Below, in pieces: positions 1 to 9,662 of a stretch of DNA of 64,000 nucleotides. The notes beneath the pieces were generated by a model. That model was not told the DNA's origin and ran no database searches. It worked only from the letters and a program-made list of their open reading frames with translations. The DNA lies in NCBI GenBank assembly GCA_033032865.1, contig JAWHQI010000305.1, positions 2,046,001 to 2,110,000 on the forward strand. The letters are read 5' to 3'. The DNA comes from Dactylorhiza incarnata (lineage: Eukaryota; Streptophyta; Magnoliopsida; Asparagales; Orchidaceae). Numbering within the stretch: the stretch's first letter is position 1; every line of letters starts with the position of its first letter. A program made the translations under genes and the position numbers.

Positions 1-150
1 AGTATTCTGCGAGGGTGCTGCTCGCCAGCCTGATCGGTTTGCGCGGCTCTTGCCTTATTCGCATTCGCCTGAGATCATCACTCGCGAGTGGCCCGTGAGC
101 CTGAGTCTCGTTCCCCTCGCTCTCGTTCTCGGCGAACCCGAGATTGTACA

Positions 151-462
151 GTGGTTGTAGTGTAAACCCTTATTGACACACCACTTGTATTAAATGAATA
201 TTATGGACGAATACTCCTTGAAAAATTATGAAACTTAGGCACTGATATTTGTAGGTCAATATCATACTACTGTAATTTTATCAGAATTTATTGTGACCTG
301 TAGATGGTGGTTGTAGTGTAAACCCTTATTGGCACGCCACTTATATTAAATGAATATTATGGACGAATACTCCTTGGAATATTATGAAACTTAGGCATTG
401 AAGTTTTTAGATCAATATTATGCTACTGTGACCTTATCAGAATTTATAGAGATCAATTGTTG
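151..462. repeat. Two tandem 156-bp repeats
   Basis: Two direct copies, about 151-306 and 307-462, share long exact stretches, starting with GTGGTTGTAGTGTAAACCC and later ATGAATATTATGGACGAATA. They lie inside copy A of the giant LTR family and have no coding potential. The remaining sequence to 1260 is unannotated filler of the same element. Confidence 0.85.
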
Positions 463-1261
463 ACAGGTGAAGTTTAAGTCACTAGTTGCACCCCTTCCAT
501 TTTAAATATGGATAACAATTAAATGACCCCGGGGAAATTATGGAAATTAGGATCTGAGGTTGTTAGATCATTACTCATTGTGATCCCAGGGTAAGGATCT
601 GGAAGTTATTAGGACAAGATAGGACCAGGGTTACACTTTAAGGATTAAATCTAGTTCGATTCCACCCTGGTCTGCCGATAATAGAAACAAAAGAAGTTGA
701 TTTAGACACCACTAGATCCCCACACAGTCAAGCATTGATCCCTGGGTCATCGGGTGCATTGTGAAGAATGATTAGAGGTCATCCAATGGAGACAACATTG
801 AACGTAGAGTTGGGGTGCGTTTAGTAATACATCGTTTCGGGGTCTACAATGATAAGATAAAGGGATGGAGCCATGATACATAAGGAGTGATAGGATAAAG
901 TTAGGGACCATAGGTAGTGGCCGAGAGATAATACGATGAGGTAGCCGTTCCCTAGGGGAGATAGAGCTCGAGGTTCAGTTGAACATCGAGCCAAATGTTA
1001 AACCATCATAGGACATGGAGAAACTGGAGAGGTAATAGGTAAATAAGGACAGATAGACACCAATAAGAATAAATATCATGGAAAGGTGAATTTGGGCTTC
1101 AGTCACCATCACATTCTCTAGTACCGTTGTGAGCCCTTCACCGGGTAACCCGCGGGAAGTCTGAGATTCAACCCAAGCTGCTAAGATCAAATAACAATAG
1201 ACAAGAGTAGTAAAGTAGGAGAACTTGAAACATAATCTCCCTCCCAAATTTGGGAAGGAAT

Positions 1262-1915
1262 GAAATAAGGACTGGGATAGTCCTACGAGCGGTAGGCTCG
1301 GGTACTATTAGGAAGGACTGGGATAGTCCTTCGAGCGGTAGGCTTGGGTTATAAGGAAGGACTGGGATAGTCCTGCGAGCGGTAGGCTCGGGTTATAAGG
1401 AAGGACTGGGATTGTCCTGCGAGCGGTAGGCTCGGGTTATAAGGAAGGACTTGGATATACCTGCGAGTGGTAGGCTCGGGTTATAAGGAAGGACTGGGAT
1501 AGTCCTGTGAGCGGTAGGCTCAGGTTATAAGGAAGGACTTGGATAGTCCTGCGAGCGGTAGGCTCAGGTTGTAAGGAAGGACTGGGATAGTCCTGCGAGT
1601 TGTAGGCTCGGGTTATAAGGAAGGACTGGGATAGTCCTGCGAGCGGTATACTCAGGTTATAAGGATGGACTGGGATAGTCCTGCGAGCTGTAGGCTCGGG
1701 TTATAAGGAAGGACTGGGATAGTCCTGCGAGCGGTAGGCTCGGGTTATAAGGAAGGAATGGGATAGTCCTGCGAGCGGTAGGCTCGGGTTATAAGGAAGG
1801 ACTGGGATAGTCCTGCGAGCGGTAGGCTCGAGTTATAAGGAATAAGGGCTGGGATAGTCCTGCGAGCGGTAGACTCGGGTTATAAGTAAGGACTGGGATA
1901 GTCCTGCGAACGATT
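1262..1915. repeat. 44-bp minisatellite, about 15 units, each with two short hairpins
   Basis: The period is 44 bp, measured between unit starts at 1353 and 1397. A typical unit contains GGACT-gggat-AGTCC (1359-1373) and, two bases on, CGAGC-ggtag-GCTCG (1376-1390). Each is a 5-bp stem with a 5-nt loop. Copies B and C of the same LTR family carry only about three diverged units in the corresponding place, so this array is an expansion specific to copy A. There are no spacers and no nearby cas-like genes, so it is not a CRISPR array. Confidence 0.93.
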
Positions 1916-3319
1916 TGCTCGATTTTTATAATTTAGTTTAGAATTACGAGCTGAAGGCTCGGTGGTAAGAGATAATACATATTTGCATATGCATAAGATG
2001 TGGTGGGTCTTCGGTTCTGGCTTAGTCATCACACCGACAGCAGTTCGTTGACTCGGCAGTGCCTGTGGTTTGATTAGGGGCCAGGTTGTTTTACTGCGCG
2101 TCCGATAGACGGATTCCCTAAACCCTGCCTGGCCAATTCAGTTTAGTACGCAGGAGCTCGTGAGTACAGGGTACTGGTATCACAACGTACGTTAGGGCCT
2201 AGGTCTGGTAGTGTGACTTACCCACCTAGGTGAGGAGACACCCGCTCCTCTGCCACCGTTTGACCACGACGGGAGGTGCCTGAGAGGTTAGCTACCTCCG
2301 AAGAGTGGGAACTAAAGGTCTGTACGTACATAGTCGTATGCGTGAGTTACACCATTGCATTGCATTGCATTGCATATCATAGCATATCATTCTTGCATAA
2401 ATCATAGACCTCATCGTATAATTAATATGGGCTCTTTTATACGATGAGTTTACCTTAGTGCCAGATCCCTTAGCTTATGTGATTTTGTGTGTGCATATAA
2501 GTTAAGCTTGCATTCGTAGCTGCTCTTATTTATTATACATGTTTCTTTATATTGCATTGTCTTTTACTTATTGCTGTCACACTATACTCTACTAGCATAG
2601 AATTGTTATTATTAAATGTTTTGTAATTATAAAACCTGCTAGTCTACCACATGTCACCTGCTTTTGATTTACCCTTTGATGTCCTCCGCTTCCTCCTCCC
2701 GCACGGTGCCTAGGAGTCGCGGGTGGAGGCGGTGAGGAATATGCTGAGTCTTATAGACTGACGGTCTTTGGACCTCATCATTTTAGGGATGATGTGTCGG
2801 AACAGTAGGACCCCGTTTAGGAGACAGGACAGGAAGACGGGATGAAGCAGAGCAACCACTACACGTCGTCGCAGCAGCAGCTACAGATGCATGAAGACAG
2901 AGTTTGATAGCTTCCGCATAGATGTAGAGTGAGAGTGTTGTTGCACTATATTTGAACATGTACTGGGCGTAAGCCCCTATTCTTTTAGTTCTTTCTCATC
3001 GTGGACATTATAATCTTGTATTATGATAATTGTATAATGTGATTTTGTGGAGTTGTTTCATTTAAATACTTCAATTACTGTGATTATGGTTGGCCTGGAT
3101 GATGATGAATAGCCGGCAGGATCGACATCTTGTGGCGACGACCATTGGGTGTAATGGTGTCGCCGTAAGACGACGGTTCTTGGCGGTAAGACCCGGTTTA
3201 AAAGCAAAAAAAAGAGGGTCTTTCAGAATGAGCTGCTAATATCAATTTGGAGCAAACTGCCATAACCAGGAGTTAATTTGGAGCGTTTCTGGAAAAAGCC
3301 CAGGTTACAGTCCCCCAGG

Positions 3320-3665
3320 TCACGGGAGTGACCTAGGGGCGTGACATAGTGTCACGGCCGCGACCCGCCTCCAACTGTCAGAACGCCCTGCCACGTCATT
3401 TAAAGTTACACGCCCCAGGTCACGGGCGTGACCAGGGGGCGTGACAGCCAGGTCACGGGCGTGACCTTTCCCGCGCCGTTTCCCGCCAACGAGTTCCCGC
3501 CAGCGACAGTTTTAAGGTTAGACGCCCTCGGCCACGGGCGTGACTGAGGGGCGTGACACGTACGTAACACCTGCATTGAAGCCAGAAGGCGTCTTCCTCC
3601 GCACCAGTAGATCACGCCCCTTACACACCCCCAAGTGATGGGCGTTACCAAGGGCGTGTAACCCA
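3320..3665. repeat. Array of GTCACG-GG-CGTGAC palindromes in the U3 of LTR H
   Basis: At least four near-identical inverted repeats of the form GTCACGGGCGTGAC, each beside CACGCCCC or GGGGCGTGAC half-sites, occur near 3418, 3451, 3530 and 3637, about 10-300 bp upstream of the TATA-like box at 3677. The same array is present in LTR copy 2 (about 40035-40380). The positions suggest protein-binding half-sites or hairpins in an LTR promoter; this is inference. Confidence 0.75.
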
Positions 3666-4100
3666 AATTTTCAGCCTATATAAAGCCAGCTCCTCTAGAA
3701 CTTAACTGTAGCGGTCCAGGCCCGCCAACACGGGACCCAGCTGGACCGCCGACACCCTCCCAGCCCAGGCCCGCCAACACAGGACCCATCTGGCACCGGA
3801 AGGGTTCAACCTAACCAGATTGTCTGCAGACCATACACCTCAACCCCTCTGTCCCACCACAGGGCACAGTGGGTTGTTGGAGACCGCAGTCCCCCTTTGA
3901 TGAGAATTGAGCCAGTTAAGCGGCAACGCGTGGACTTCCCAGGAGGTTGGGGTGGGAGAGTGTCGGTGGTCCAGCTAGGTCCCGTGTTGGCGGGCCTGGA
4001 CCGCTACAAAAAAGTGCAATCCTTCAGACCGTGCACCCCAACCCCTCTCTGTCCAACCTCCCTTTGGTGAGAAGTGATCCAGTTAAGTACCTCTACGGGG

Positions 4101-4170
4101 CCTTCCCAGGAGGTCACCCATCCCAGTACTACTCCAGCTCGAGCATGCTTAACTATATAGTTCTTTCACT
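4101..4170 (-). other. 5S rRNA-derived promoter domain, minus strand, inside the Cassandra-like element
   Basis: The reverse complement contains AGTTAAGCATGCT, matching the 5S box A (4142-4154), and GGATGGGTGACCTCCTGGGA, matching the box C region (about 4104-4123). The 5' half of a 5S gene is missing, so this is not a 5S rRNA gene. In Cassandra elements such domains act as RNA polymerase III promoters; activity here is not shown. Confidence 0.75.
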
Positions 4171-4212
4171 TCTCATCACCAATTGAGCTGCAGCTCAATT
4201 TGTGATGAGAAG

Positions 4213-4282
4213 TGAAAGTACTCCATAGTTAAGCATGCTCGGGCTGGAGTAGTCACGGGATGGGTGACCTCCTGGGAAGTCC
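4213..4282 (+). other. 5S rRNA-derived promoter domain, plus strand, copy 1
   Basis: AGTTAAGCATGCT (4227-4239, box A-like) is followed by GGGATGGGTGACCTCCTGGG and GAAGTCC (4257-4282, box C-like), in the order and close to the spacing seen in plant 5S rRNA. Confidence 0.8.
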
Positions 4283-4650
4283 ACGCGCTGCCGCTTAACT
4301 GGCTCAATTCTCATCAAAGGGGGACTGCGGTCTCCAATAACCCACTGTGCCCTGTGGTGGGACAAAGAGGGGTTGGGGTGCATGGTCTGCAGACCATCTG
4401 GTTAGGATGAACCCTTCCGGTGCCAGCTGGGTCCCGTGTTGGCACGCCTGGGCCGGGAGGGTGCCGACGGTCCAGCTGGGTCTCGTGTTGGCGGGCCTGG
4501 ACCGTTACAAAAAGTGCAATCCTCAGGATAGGACTTTTTGTAACGGTCCAGGCCTACCAACACGAGACCCAGCTGGACCATCGGCACCCTCCCGGCCCAG
4601 GCGTGCCAACACGGGACCCAGCTGGCTCGGGCTCAATTGGTGATGAGAAG

Positions 4651-4724
4651 TGAAAGTACGTACTCCATAGTTAAGCGTGCTCGGGCTGGAGCAATTCTGG
4701 GATGGGTGACCTCCTGGGAAGTCC
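4651..4724 (+). other. 5S rRNA-derived promoter domain, plus strand, copy 2
   Basis: AGTTAAGCGTGCT (4669-4681) is identical to the plant 5S box A. GGGATGGGTGACCTCCTGGG and the following AAGTCC are at 4699-4724. This copy lies in the best preserved terminal unit (4539-4951). A truncated minus-strand copy, lacking box A, is at about 3914-3947. Confidence 0.82.
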
Positions 4725-5882
4725 ACGCGTTGCCGCTTAACTGGCTCAATTCTCATCAAAGGGGGACTGCGGTCTCCAATAACCCACTGTGCCCTGTGGT
4801 GGGGCTGAGAGGGGTTGGGGTGCATGGTCTGCAGACCATCTGGTTAGGCTGAACCCTTCCGATGCCAGCTGGGTCCCGTGTTGGTGGGCCTGGGCCGGGA
4901 GGGTGTCGGCGGTCCAGCTGGGTCCCGTGTTGGCGGGCCTAGACCGTTACATTAAGAGACGAATTTTAGGAGTTAGATTCTTTATTTTTTGAATTATTTT
5001 CTTGTTTTAAGCATTCTTGCACTTCTCTTCCTTTCTTTCTTGCACTTGTAATTTTTAATTCAATAGTTGCAATTTCAATAGCTTGTAATTCTTTGCTTTG
5101 CAAAAATCAATAAAATAGTTCTTTCTTTTTCTCATTCTATTCTCATTTTATTATGCAATCTTTTATTTTCATTAATTCCTCAATCTCAATGAGTAACTAA
5201 ATTTCTATTAGTACTCAATCGAGATTACCCAAGGAATAATATGCGTTTTGAATTTATTTAGATTCACTTTTTCTCTCCTTAGAGTACTTATGATTTATCT
5301 TTGATTTTAATGAAATGACATTATATTTTCGTTATATAATTCTCGTTCTTGTTTTCGTTCTTTAGTTAGTCGAACAAGCTCGTAAGACGAACCGATCATT
5401 CAAGGATAAACAGAGTTACATGCAACCCTCGAGAGAGGATGACATAAATCTCCCAGATTAGAGTCAAATCCAATAGAGGGGTTCACCGCGATAAAGCGAG
5501 TTTTAGGGGTTTCAATTATAGAACGAGAGTTCGGTTGTTCCACCTAAACTCAGTAGGATGTATCCTCGACCAAGGGTGCGCTCAGAAGTTGGGAACCTCC
5601 ACGGTCAAAGTCTTTAAAGAAAATTAGAATCTTATTTGTTCTTGCTATTTTTACTCCAAGGTGATTCAAGATCAAGTGTTAATCTTTTAGCAATTGTTTC
5701 TTTCATCCTTTTTACTTTTCTTGCAAACCAACCCAAAGTTTTATTGATAGAATAATAGTGATCTTTCGAAGTAGAATTACTCAACCACCCAGAGTCTAAT
5801 ACGACCTTAGTTTTTATAAACTATACTACTTTCTACACGGTACACTTGTCGTTGTCGTTTGTGGGCATAGTTTTGCGCATCA

Positions 5883-5975
5883 ATGCCGGAGCTTGACACT
5901 CGGATGTGACGTAAAGTGACTTTTGTCCGCTCTTAGCGATTGTCAAACATGTCATTGAGATCTAGAGGTCATCGC
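5883..5975. other. Short flank shared with 41361-41453
   Basis: The text between LTR H and the next TL unit is nearly identical in both places and includes a GTGACTTTTGT block that also recurs in the minisatellite region after 51538. It appears to be remnant sequence of the host repeat into which both elements inserted. Confidence 0.6.
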
Positions 5976-6899
5976 TGTAACATCCCAATTCTAGATGGGG
6001 ACCTTAGAAGCCCATTGGCACCCAATTGGTGCACCACCTCACCTTGGAGACAATGTGGAACCCTTAAAGGGGTGAAATGTGCACTTAGACCTAATTGACC
6101 AAATCAAACCCAATTGACCCCATTCTTGACCAATTGAGCTAGTTAATTCATTCCTCATGACCTAAGGTAACTAACCCACCATATTGTTGACTTTAGTCAA
6201 ACATGGTCAACCAAAATTAACCATGGTCAAACCATGGTTTAATTAAGGCCAAAACCTTCATTTAGAACACCTTCACCCTACACTTGCCCAAAAGCTCAAG
6301 GATCGAGCACTAAACTCATCTTTACTCAAACCTCATGATCAATTTCAGATAAGCCTTGATTAGGCTAATTAAGCCAAGTCAAAGGCCAAAGCTCTTTTAA
6401 GAAGATTCTTGCCCAATTTAGAAATACTTCAAGAGAAATATTTAGAATCTTGCATGGCCTAAACCATCCTTAGGAAGCTAAGAGGAAGCCTCTGAAGTCA
6501 CCAGGAGCCATCAAAGGTGGGCTAGGTGACAGACAGTTGTTGCTATGGCCGGCTATGGAAGAAGAAAGGAGGAAAAATGATACCTCCTCCCCCAGCCTAT
6601 AAATGCCCCCCCCCTTACCCCTCAGTTAGCTCACAATTCTCGCAGGCAGTGGTTCTAAGCAAAGAAATTGAGTGGAAGACCTCAAGAGAAGCAGAGATAC
6701 CAAGGCCGACCAAGCTATGCCATCCCAAACCCGTTCCAGGAGAGCACTACCATTTGAGGTGAGATTCCTTCCCCTTCCCCTTGTGTAACCATCCTAGAAG
6801 GATTTCAAATCGAAATCGAGCTCAATTTGGCTCTGATTTCACTTAATTTGGTGGAGTTTGGTCGTCTGAATGACCCCGTAATTCTGGCTGGCGGTGAGG
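5976..6899 (+). mobile_element. Giant LTR family TL, copy F (5' fragment)
   Basis: Begins TGTAACATCCCAATTC and runs nearly base for base with the start of copy E (41454-42364), then stops at 6899 where the match ends. A TATA-like CCTATAAATGCCCC lies near 6595 (42066 in copy E), so an LTR promoter reading rightwards is plausible. Short frames such as the one at 6526-6762 are not conserved in length between the copies and are not called as genes. Confidence 0.65.
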
Positions 6900-7644
6900 T
6901 GATAACTTCTCATAAATAAGTCATTTTATTCCATATTTTGCGCTCATCTGTGTAATATATTCCATAAAAATTGAGTGCAAATGCACTAAACATGATTGAT
7001 TTGATATATGACGAAAGTTAGGACTTATTGACATTTTTGCATGTCTTTGTTGCAGAAATTAATTAAATAGTATCGAGCGTAAACAATCGAATGATATGCA
7101 TATTTAAAGTCCAGAAGAAAAGACACAGATTTTTTGTAACATATCATTTGCTGTTTGAAGCAGTTTTAAGGGTGCGGAAGATATGTTATAACATATTATT
7201 GTAGTTCAAAAAAATGTTATAACATGCTGACGGGAACTGGATTTTCAGTTCCGAAATATTTGAATTCTGGGCAGTTATAATTAGAGATCCAAGTTATTGT
7301 CCTGCGGTAATGGCTATCGCCGACGTTATCATCATTCTTGAGCTATTTATGGAAACATCCAATTTCAACAAGGTTGATCTGTCTGGAATTCACAAGTGCT
7401 AGCTATCGTCGACGGTATGATGCAAAGTTAGCATTCGACTCATCGTTTTAGCGTATATTTTAGTGTGATATTTGATGTAGCTCCACCTCCTGAGTCCAGA
7501 TCACGTCTCGGACCTCCTCGAAAATCAAGCAGCGGTCCCGCAGGTAATCAACTGACTCCAACACAATCGCCACAACTATTTCGCACAAAAAGTCCCCGCA
7601 CCTCTCTCGCCCCGGCTCTGAACTTCGGGGACTTGGGGGGCAAA
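6900..7644 (+). mobile_element. Unassigned insert ending in a polypurine tract; probably the 3' end of a gypsy internal region
   Basis: The match to copy E ends at 6899 and new sequence begins TGATAACTTCTC. No protein similarity was recognised. The stretch ends in a purine tract, GGGGACTTGGGGGG (about 7627-7640), directly before a TG-starting LTR at 7645, which is the normal position of the plus-strand primer of an LTR retrotransposon. Two copies of the 12-bp palindrome ATGTTATAACAT occur at 7183-7194 and 7214-7225. Confidence 0.45.
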
Positions 7645-8604
7645 TGATAGGGTTTCCTTGAAGGCGCTAACCGCACCCCATTCATGGGTGTGCGGTTATC
7701 CAAAGAAACCCCACTATCCCCGTAACCACCCAACATGTGAGTGCAAATAGTAAAATCCTTCAACATGGGGGTGCAAATAGTAAAATTCTGCATCATGGGG
7801 TGCAAATAGTAAAATCCTCTAACATGGGGGGTGCAAATAGTAAATTCCTCCATCATGGGGTGCAAATAGTAAAATCCTCCAACATGGGGGTGCAAATAGT
7901 AAATTCCTCCATCATGGAGTGCAAATAGTAAAATCACCCAACATGTGGGTGCAAATAGTAAAATCCTTCAACATGGGGGTGCAAATAGATAAATTCTGCA
8001 TCATGGGGTGCAAATAGTAAAATCCTCCAACATGGGGGTGCAAATAGTAAATTCCTCCATCATGGAGTGCAAATAGTAAAATCCTTCAACATGGGGGTGC
8101 AAATAGATAAATTATGCATCATGGGGTGCAAATAGTAAAATCCTCCAACATGGGGGTGCAAATAGTAAATTCCTCCATCATGGAGTGCAAATAGTAAAAT
8201 CCTCCAACATGGGGGTGCAAATAGTAAATTCCTTCAATACAGTCTACGTATAGCAAATAATATGGTCATAACCATATCCGTAATATGAATACATATCACT
8301 GCAAAACTATACAAACTGGTGTGCGCGTAGCTATATTCATGATAAGTGTGCGTATAACACATAAATTGGTTATGGTGTACGGGTAGCCGCATAACCACCA
8401 TAACTACCCTAACCACCCATTTAATTACGAAAGTGCCACCGTCAAAAACTATAAATAGAACCCCAAGGCTTCACTTTTTGGGGGATCTTCTTCTTCTCCT
8501 CCTCCATCTCTCCCCTCTTTTGAGACTTTCTCTCTCTCCGGTCGAGAAAATCCTCCTACGGATTTTCTCTCTCCTCCTTCTTCCTTGCGCGCTCACAAGC
8601 GCGC
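7645..8604 (+). mobile_element. Ty3/gypsy LTR, left part (3' LTR split by the copia block)
   Basis: Starts TGATAGGG after a polypurine tract. It has TATA-like CTATAAATAG near 8449, and a pyrimidine-rich stretch with CGGATTTTCTCTCTCCTCC that is repeated in the second LTR copy at about 60678. It breaks off in GCGCGCTCACAAGCGCGC, the first unit of the internal tandem repeat of this LTR. The right part resumes at 25800 and ends CAACA at 27301. The total LTR would be about 2.46 kb. Confidence 0.7.
7735..8235. repeat. 29/30-bp minisatellite in a gypsy LTR, about 17 units
   Basis: Two alternating variants, TGCAAATAGTAAAATCCTCC plus AACATGGGGG and TGCAAATAGTAAATTCCTCC plus ATCATGGAG, form a higher-order unit of about 59 bp. 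The open frames across it on both strands are by-products of the repeat. Confidence 0.93.
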
Positions 8605-9662
8605 TTTTGAGTTTTTCTAGAACCATACATCACATGTAGGCGCAGCGGAAATAAACAGAATAACCCAAAAGAATTTGGATCGGGCCATGAACATTGAATC
8701 AAGAAGTTAATAAAATGCTAGGTATGAAATTACCTTTGCGGGATTGGATCAAATCCAACCTAGATGCTCCACGAGTTGAGTCTTGTCGTCGGCTGTGCGA
8801 GTCCTCACGTAGAATAATGTCTACGTCTCTACAGCAGTCCACACGAGCCGGGAGAACGCCAAGTCACGCCGCACGCAACTCGGAAGGGAGAACAACTACA
8901 CCTTGCACTTCCACGGATTGCTAGATCCGCTTCAGGAAGAACAGCACCGGCGACAATCATCGGAGAGGAGGTCGGCGGAGGCGAACGGGGCGGCGGAACT
9001 CCTTCTGTCTAGGGTTCGGGCGGAACACCTTCCGTCGGCTAGGGCGGAACTCATCCGTCGATTGGATTCCTTCGTAACTTATAAGAACCCTAAAAGAAGG
9101 TCTATTTATACCCAAAGTATAAACAGGCTTCTAGAAGAATCGCTATCCGCAGACCGCACAGCAGAATTGGGGTTTCTGTTACAATTCGTCGGGATTCCAC
9201 GGAACAGCATTCGTCGAGTTTTCACGGGACAATTCGACGAATTCCGCCGAATCACATCAGACGGCAACATTTGCTGAGTTAAGGATCTCTGTAACAATTC
9301 GTCGGGATTCCACGGAACAATCCGACGAATCCGACGAATTCCGACGAATCATATCAGACGGCAACATTTGCCGAGTTAAGGATCTCTGTAACAATTCGTC
9401 GGGATTCCACGGAACAATCCGACGAATCCGACGAATCATATCCGACGAATTCCGACGAATTCTATTAGTGTAAACCCGATGAATTCAGACAGCAACATTT
9501 GCTGGACCTCCCCCATTCTATATGGTGATTGGTAACCTTTACCAACACAGTCAATCTTCCATCTTCTCCACATGCTCTTATATGCAACCATGCAGGCTCA
9601 TATCGCGTTGGCAGTGACATTACATGTTTGACCACTTCTAGATCACAATGGTAACTCCAACA
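8605..9662 (-). mobile_element. Ty1/copia LTR, 3' LTR of copia copy 1
   Basis: Collinear and almost identical with 21387-22443. It ends CCAACA; the left end reads TTTTGAG where the other copy reads TGTTGGG, two substitutions in the terminal bases. A minus-strand polypurine tract (complement of GTCTCCCACTTGA) follows at 9663-9675, which makes this the 3' LTR of an element read right to left. Three roughly 105-bp internal repeats around GTCGGGATTCCACGGAACA occur at 9189, 9301 and 9402, with many CGACGAAT motifs. The frames at 8694-9277 are shadows and recur in the other LTR with altered length. Confidence 0.88.

Larger units (their letters stand above)
1..3225 (+). mobile_element. Giant LTR-like unit, family TL, copy A (right part; left end outside or near the window edge)
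   Basis: The right end (about 3090-3225) matches the right end of copy C (39370-39496) and the inverted ends of copies B (10679) and D (62826): a GC-rich tract followed by a G-rich GGGTCTT(T/A)CA terminus. Internal blocks also align with copy C, including the conserved stretch near 1119-1150 (CTAGTACCGTTGTGAGCCC) and the block near 2010-2060. No coding capacity is visible; the listed open frames are short and not conserved. The last 135 bases of the first 150 look different and may lie outside the element. The class is inferred: TG...CA ends and 5-bp target duplications in copies B, C and E fit LTRs of a long-LTR retrotransposon. The terminal base pattern here is TTTCA instead of TTACA. Confidence 0.6.
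3707..4951. mobile_element. Cassandra-like terminal-repeat element(s) with 5S rRNA-derived domains, rearranged into an inverted composite
   Basis: Inserted in LTR H: the left flank ends TTAAC, the right flank starts TTAAG, and the uninterrupted copy 2 reads ACTTAAGAGACG at this point, so the 5-bp target duplication (one mismatch) is supported by an empty site. Ends are TGTAGCGGTCC and GGACCGTTACA-like (TG...CA). Inside are four stretches like the 3' half of plant 5S rRNA, two on each strand, and several copies of a GC-rich terminal motif (GGTCCAGGCCCGCC and its complement). 4539-4951 looks like one complete LTR unit; the palindrome TTGAGCTGCAGCTCAA near 4185-4200 is the junction between inverted halves. 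Carriage of a 5S sequence in short LTRs is the defining trait of Cassandra TRIMs. No Met primer site was found between units, so the assignment stays at 'Cassandra-like'. Confidence 0.7.
3234..5882 (+). mobile_element. LTR of family H, copy 1, interrupted at 3707-4951
   Basis: It begins TGCTAATATC and ends GCGCATCA; copy 2 (39957-41360) begins TGATAATATC and ends GTGCATCA, giving TGAT...ATCA ends of LTR type. A TATA-like CTATATAAAG lies at about 3677, followed by a T-rich region with polyadenylation-like AATAAAA near 5108, as expected for U3-R-U5. The U3 part (3320-3665) is crowded with GTCACG..CGTGAC palindromes. No primer binding site follows at 5883. The same 90-bp flank follows both copies, so these are duplicated solo LTRs rather than the two ends of one element. 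Superfamily is not certain; gypsy-type is a guess. Confidence 0.6.

Noticed and set aside
1262..1915. CRISPR-like array
   Set aside because: Units are contiguous at 44 bp without unique spacers, in plant nuclear DNA, and no cas genes are present.
4213..4724. Genuine 5S rRNA genes
   Set aside because: Only the 3' half with boxes A and C is present, in both orientations, with no 5' half or terminator arrangement of a 5S cluster.
3707..4951. piggyBac-type element because TTAA flanks the insert
   Set aside because: The ends are TG...CA, the empty site in the second LTR H copy supports a 5-bp duplication, and the interior carries 5S sequence and no transposase.
6900..6930. LTR start TGATAACTTCTC with TGAGG as target duplication
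   Set aside because: No matching right end or second flank could be found, so the boundary is recorded only as the end of homology.
8694..9277. ORFs of 76 and 124 codons, also near 21476-22160
   Set aside because: They lie within the copia LTRs, vary between the two copies and show no domain.
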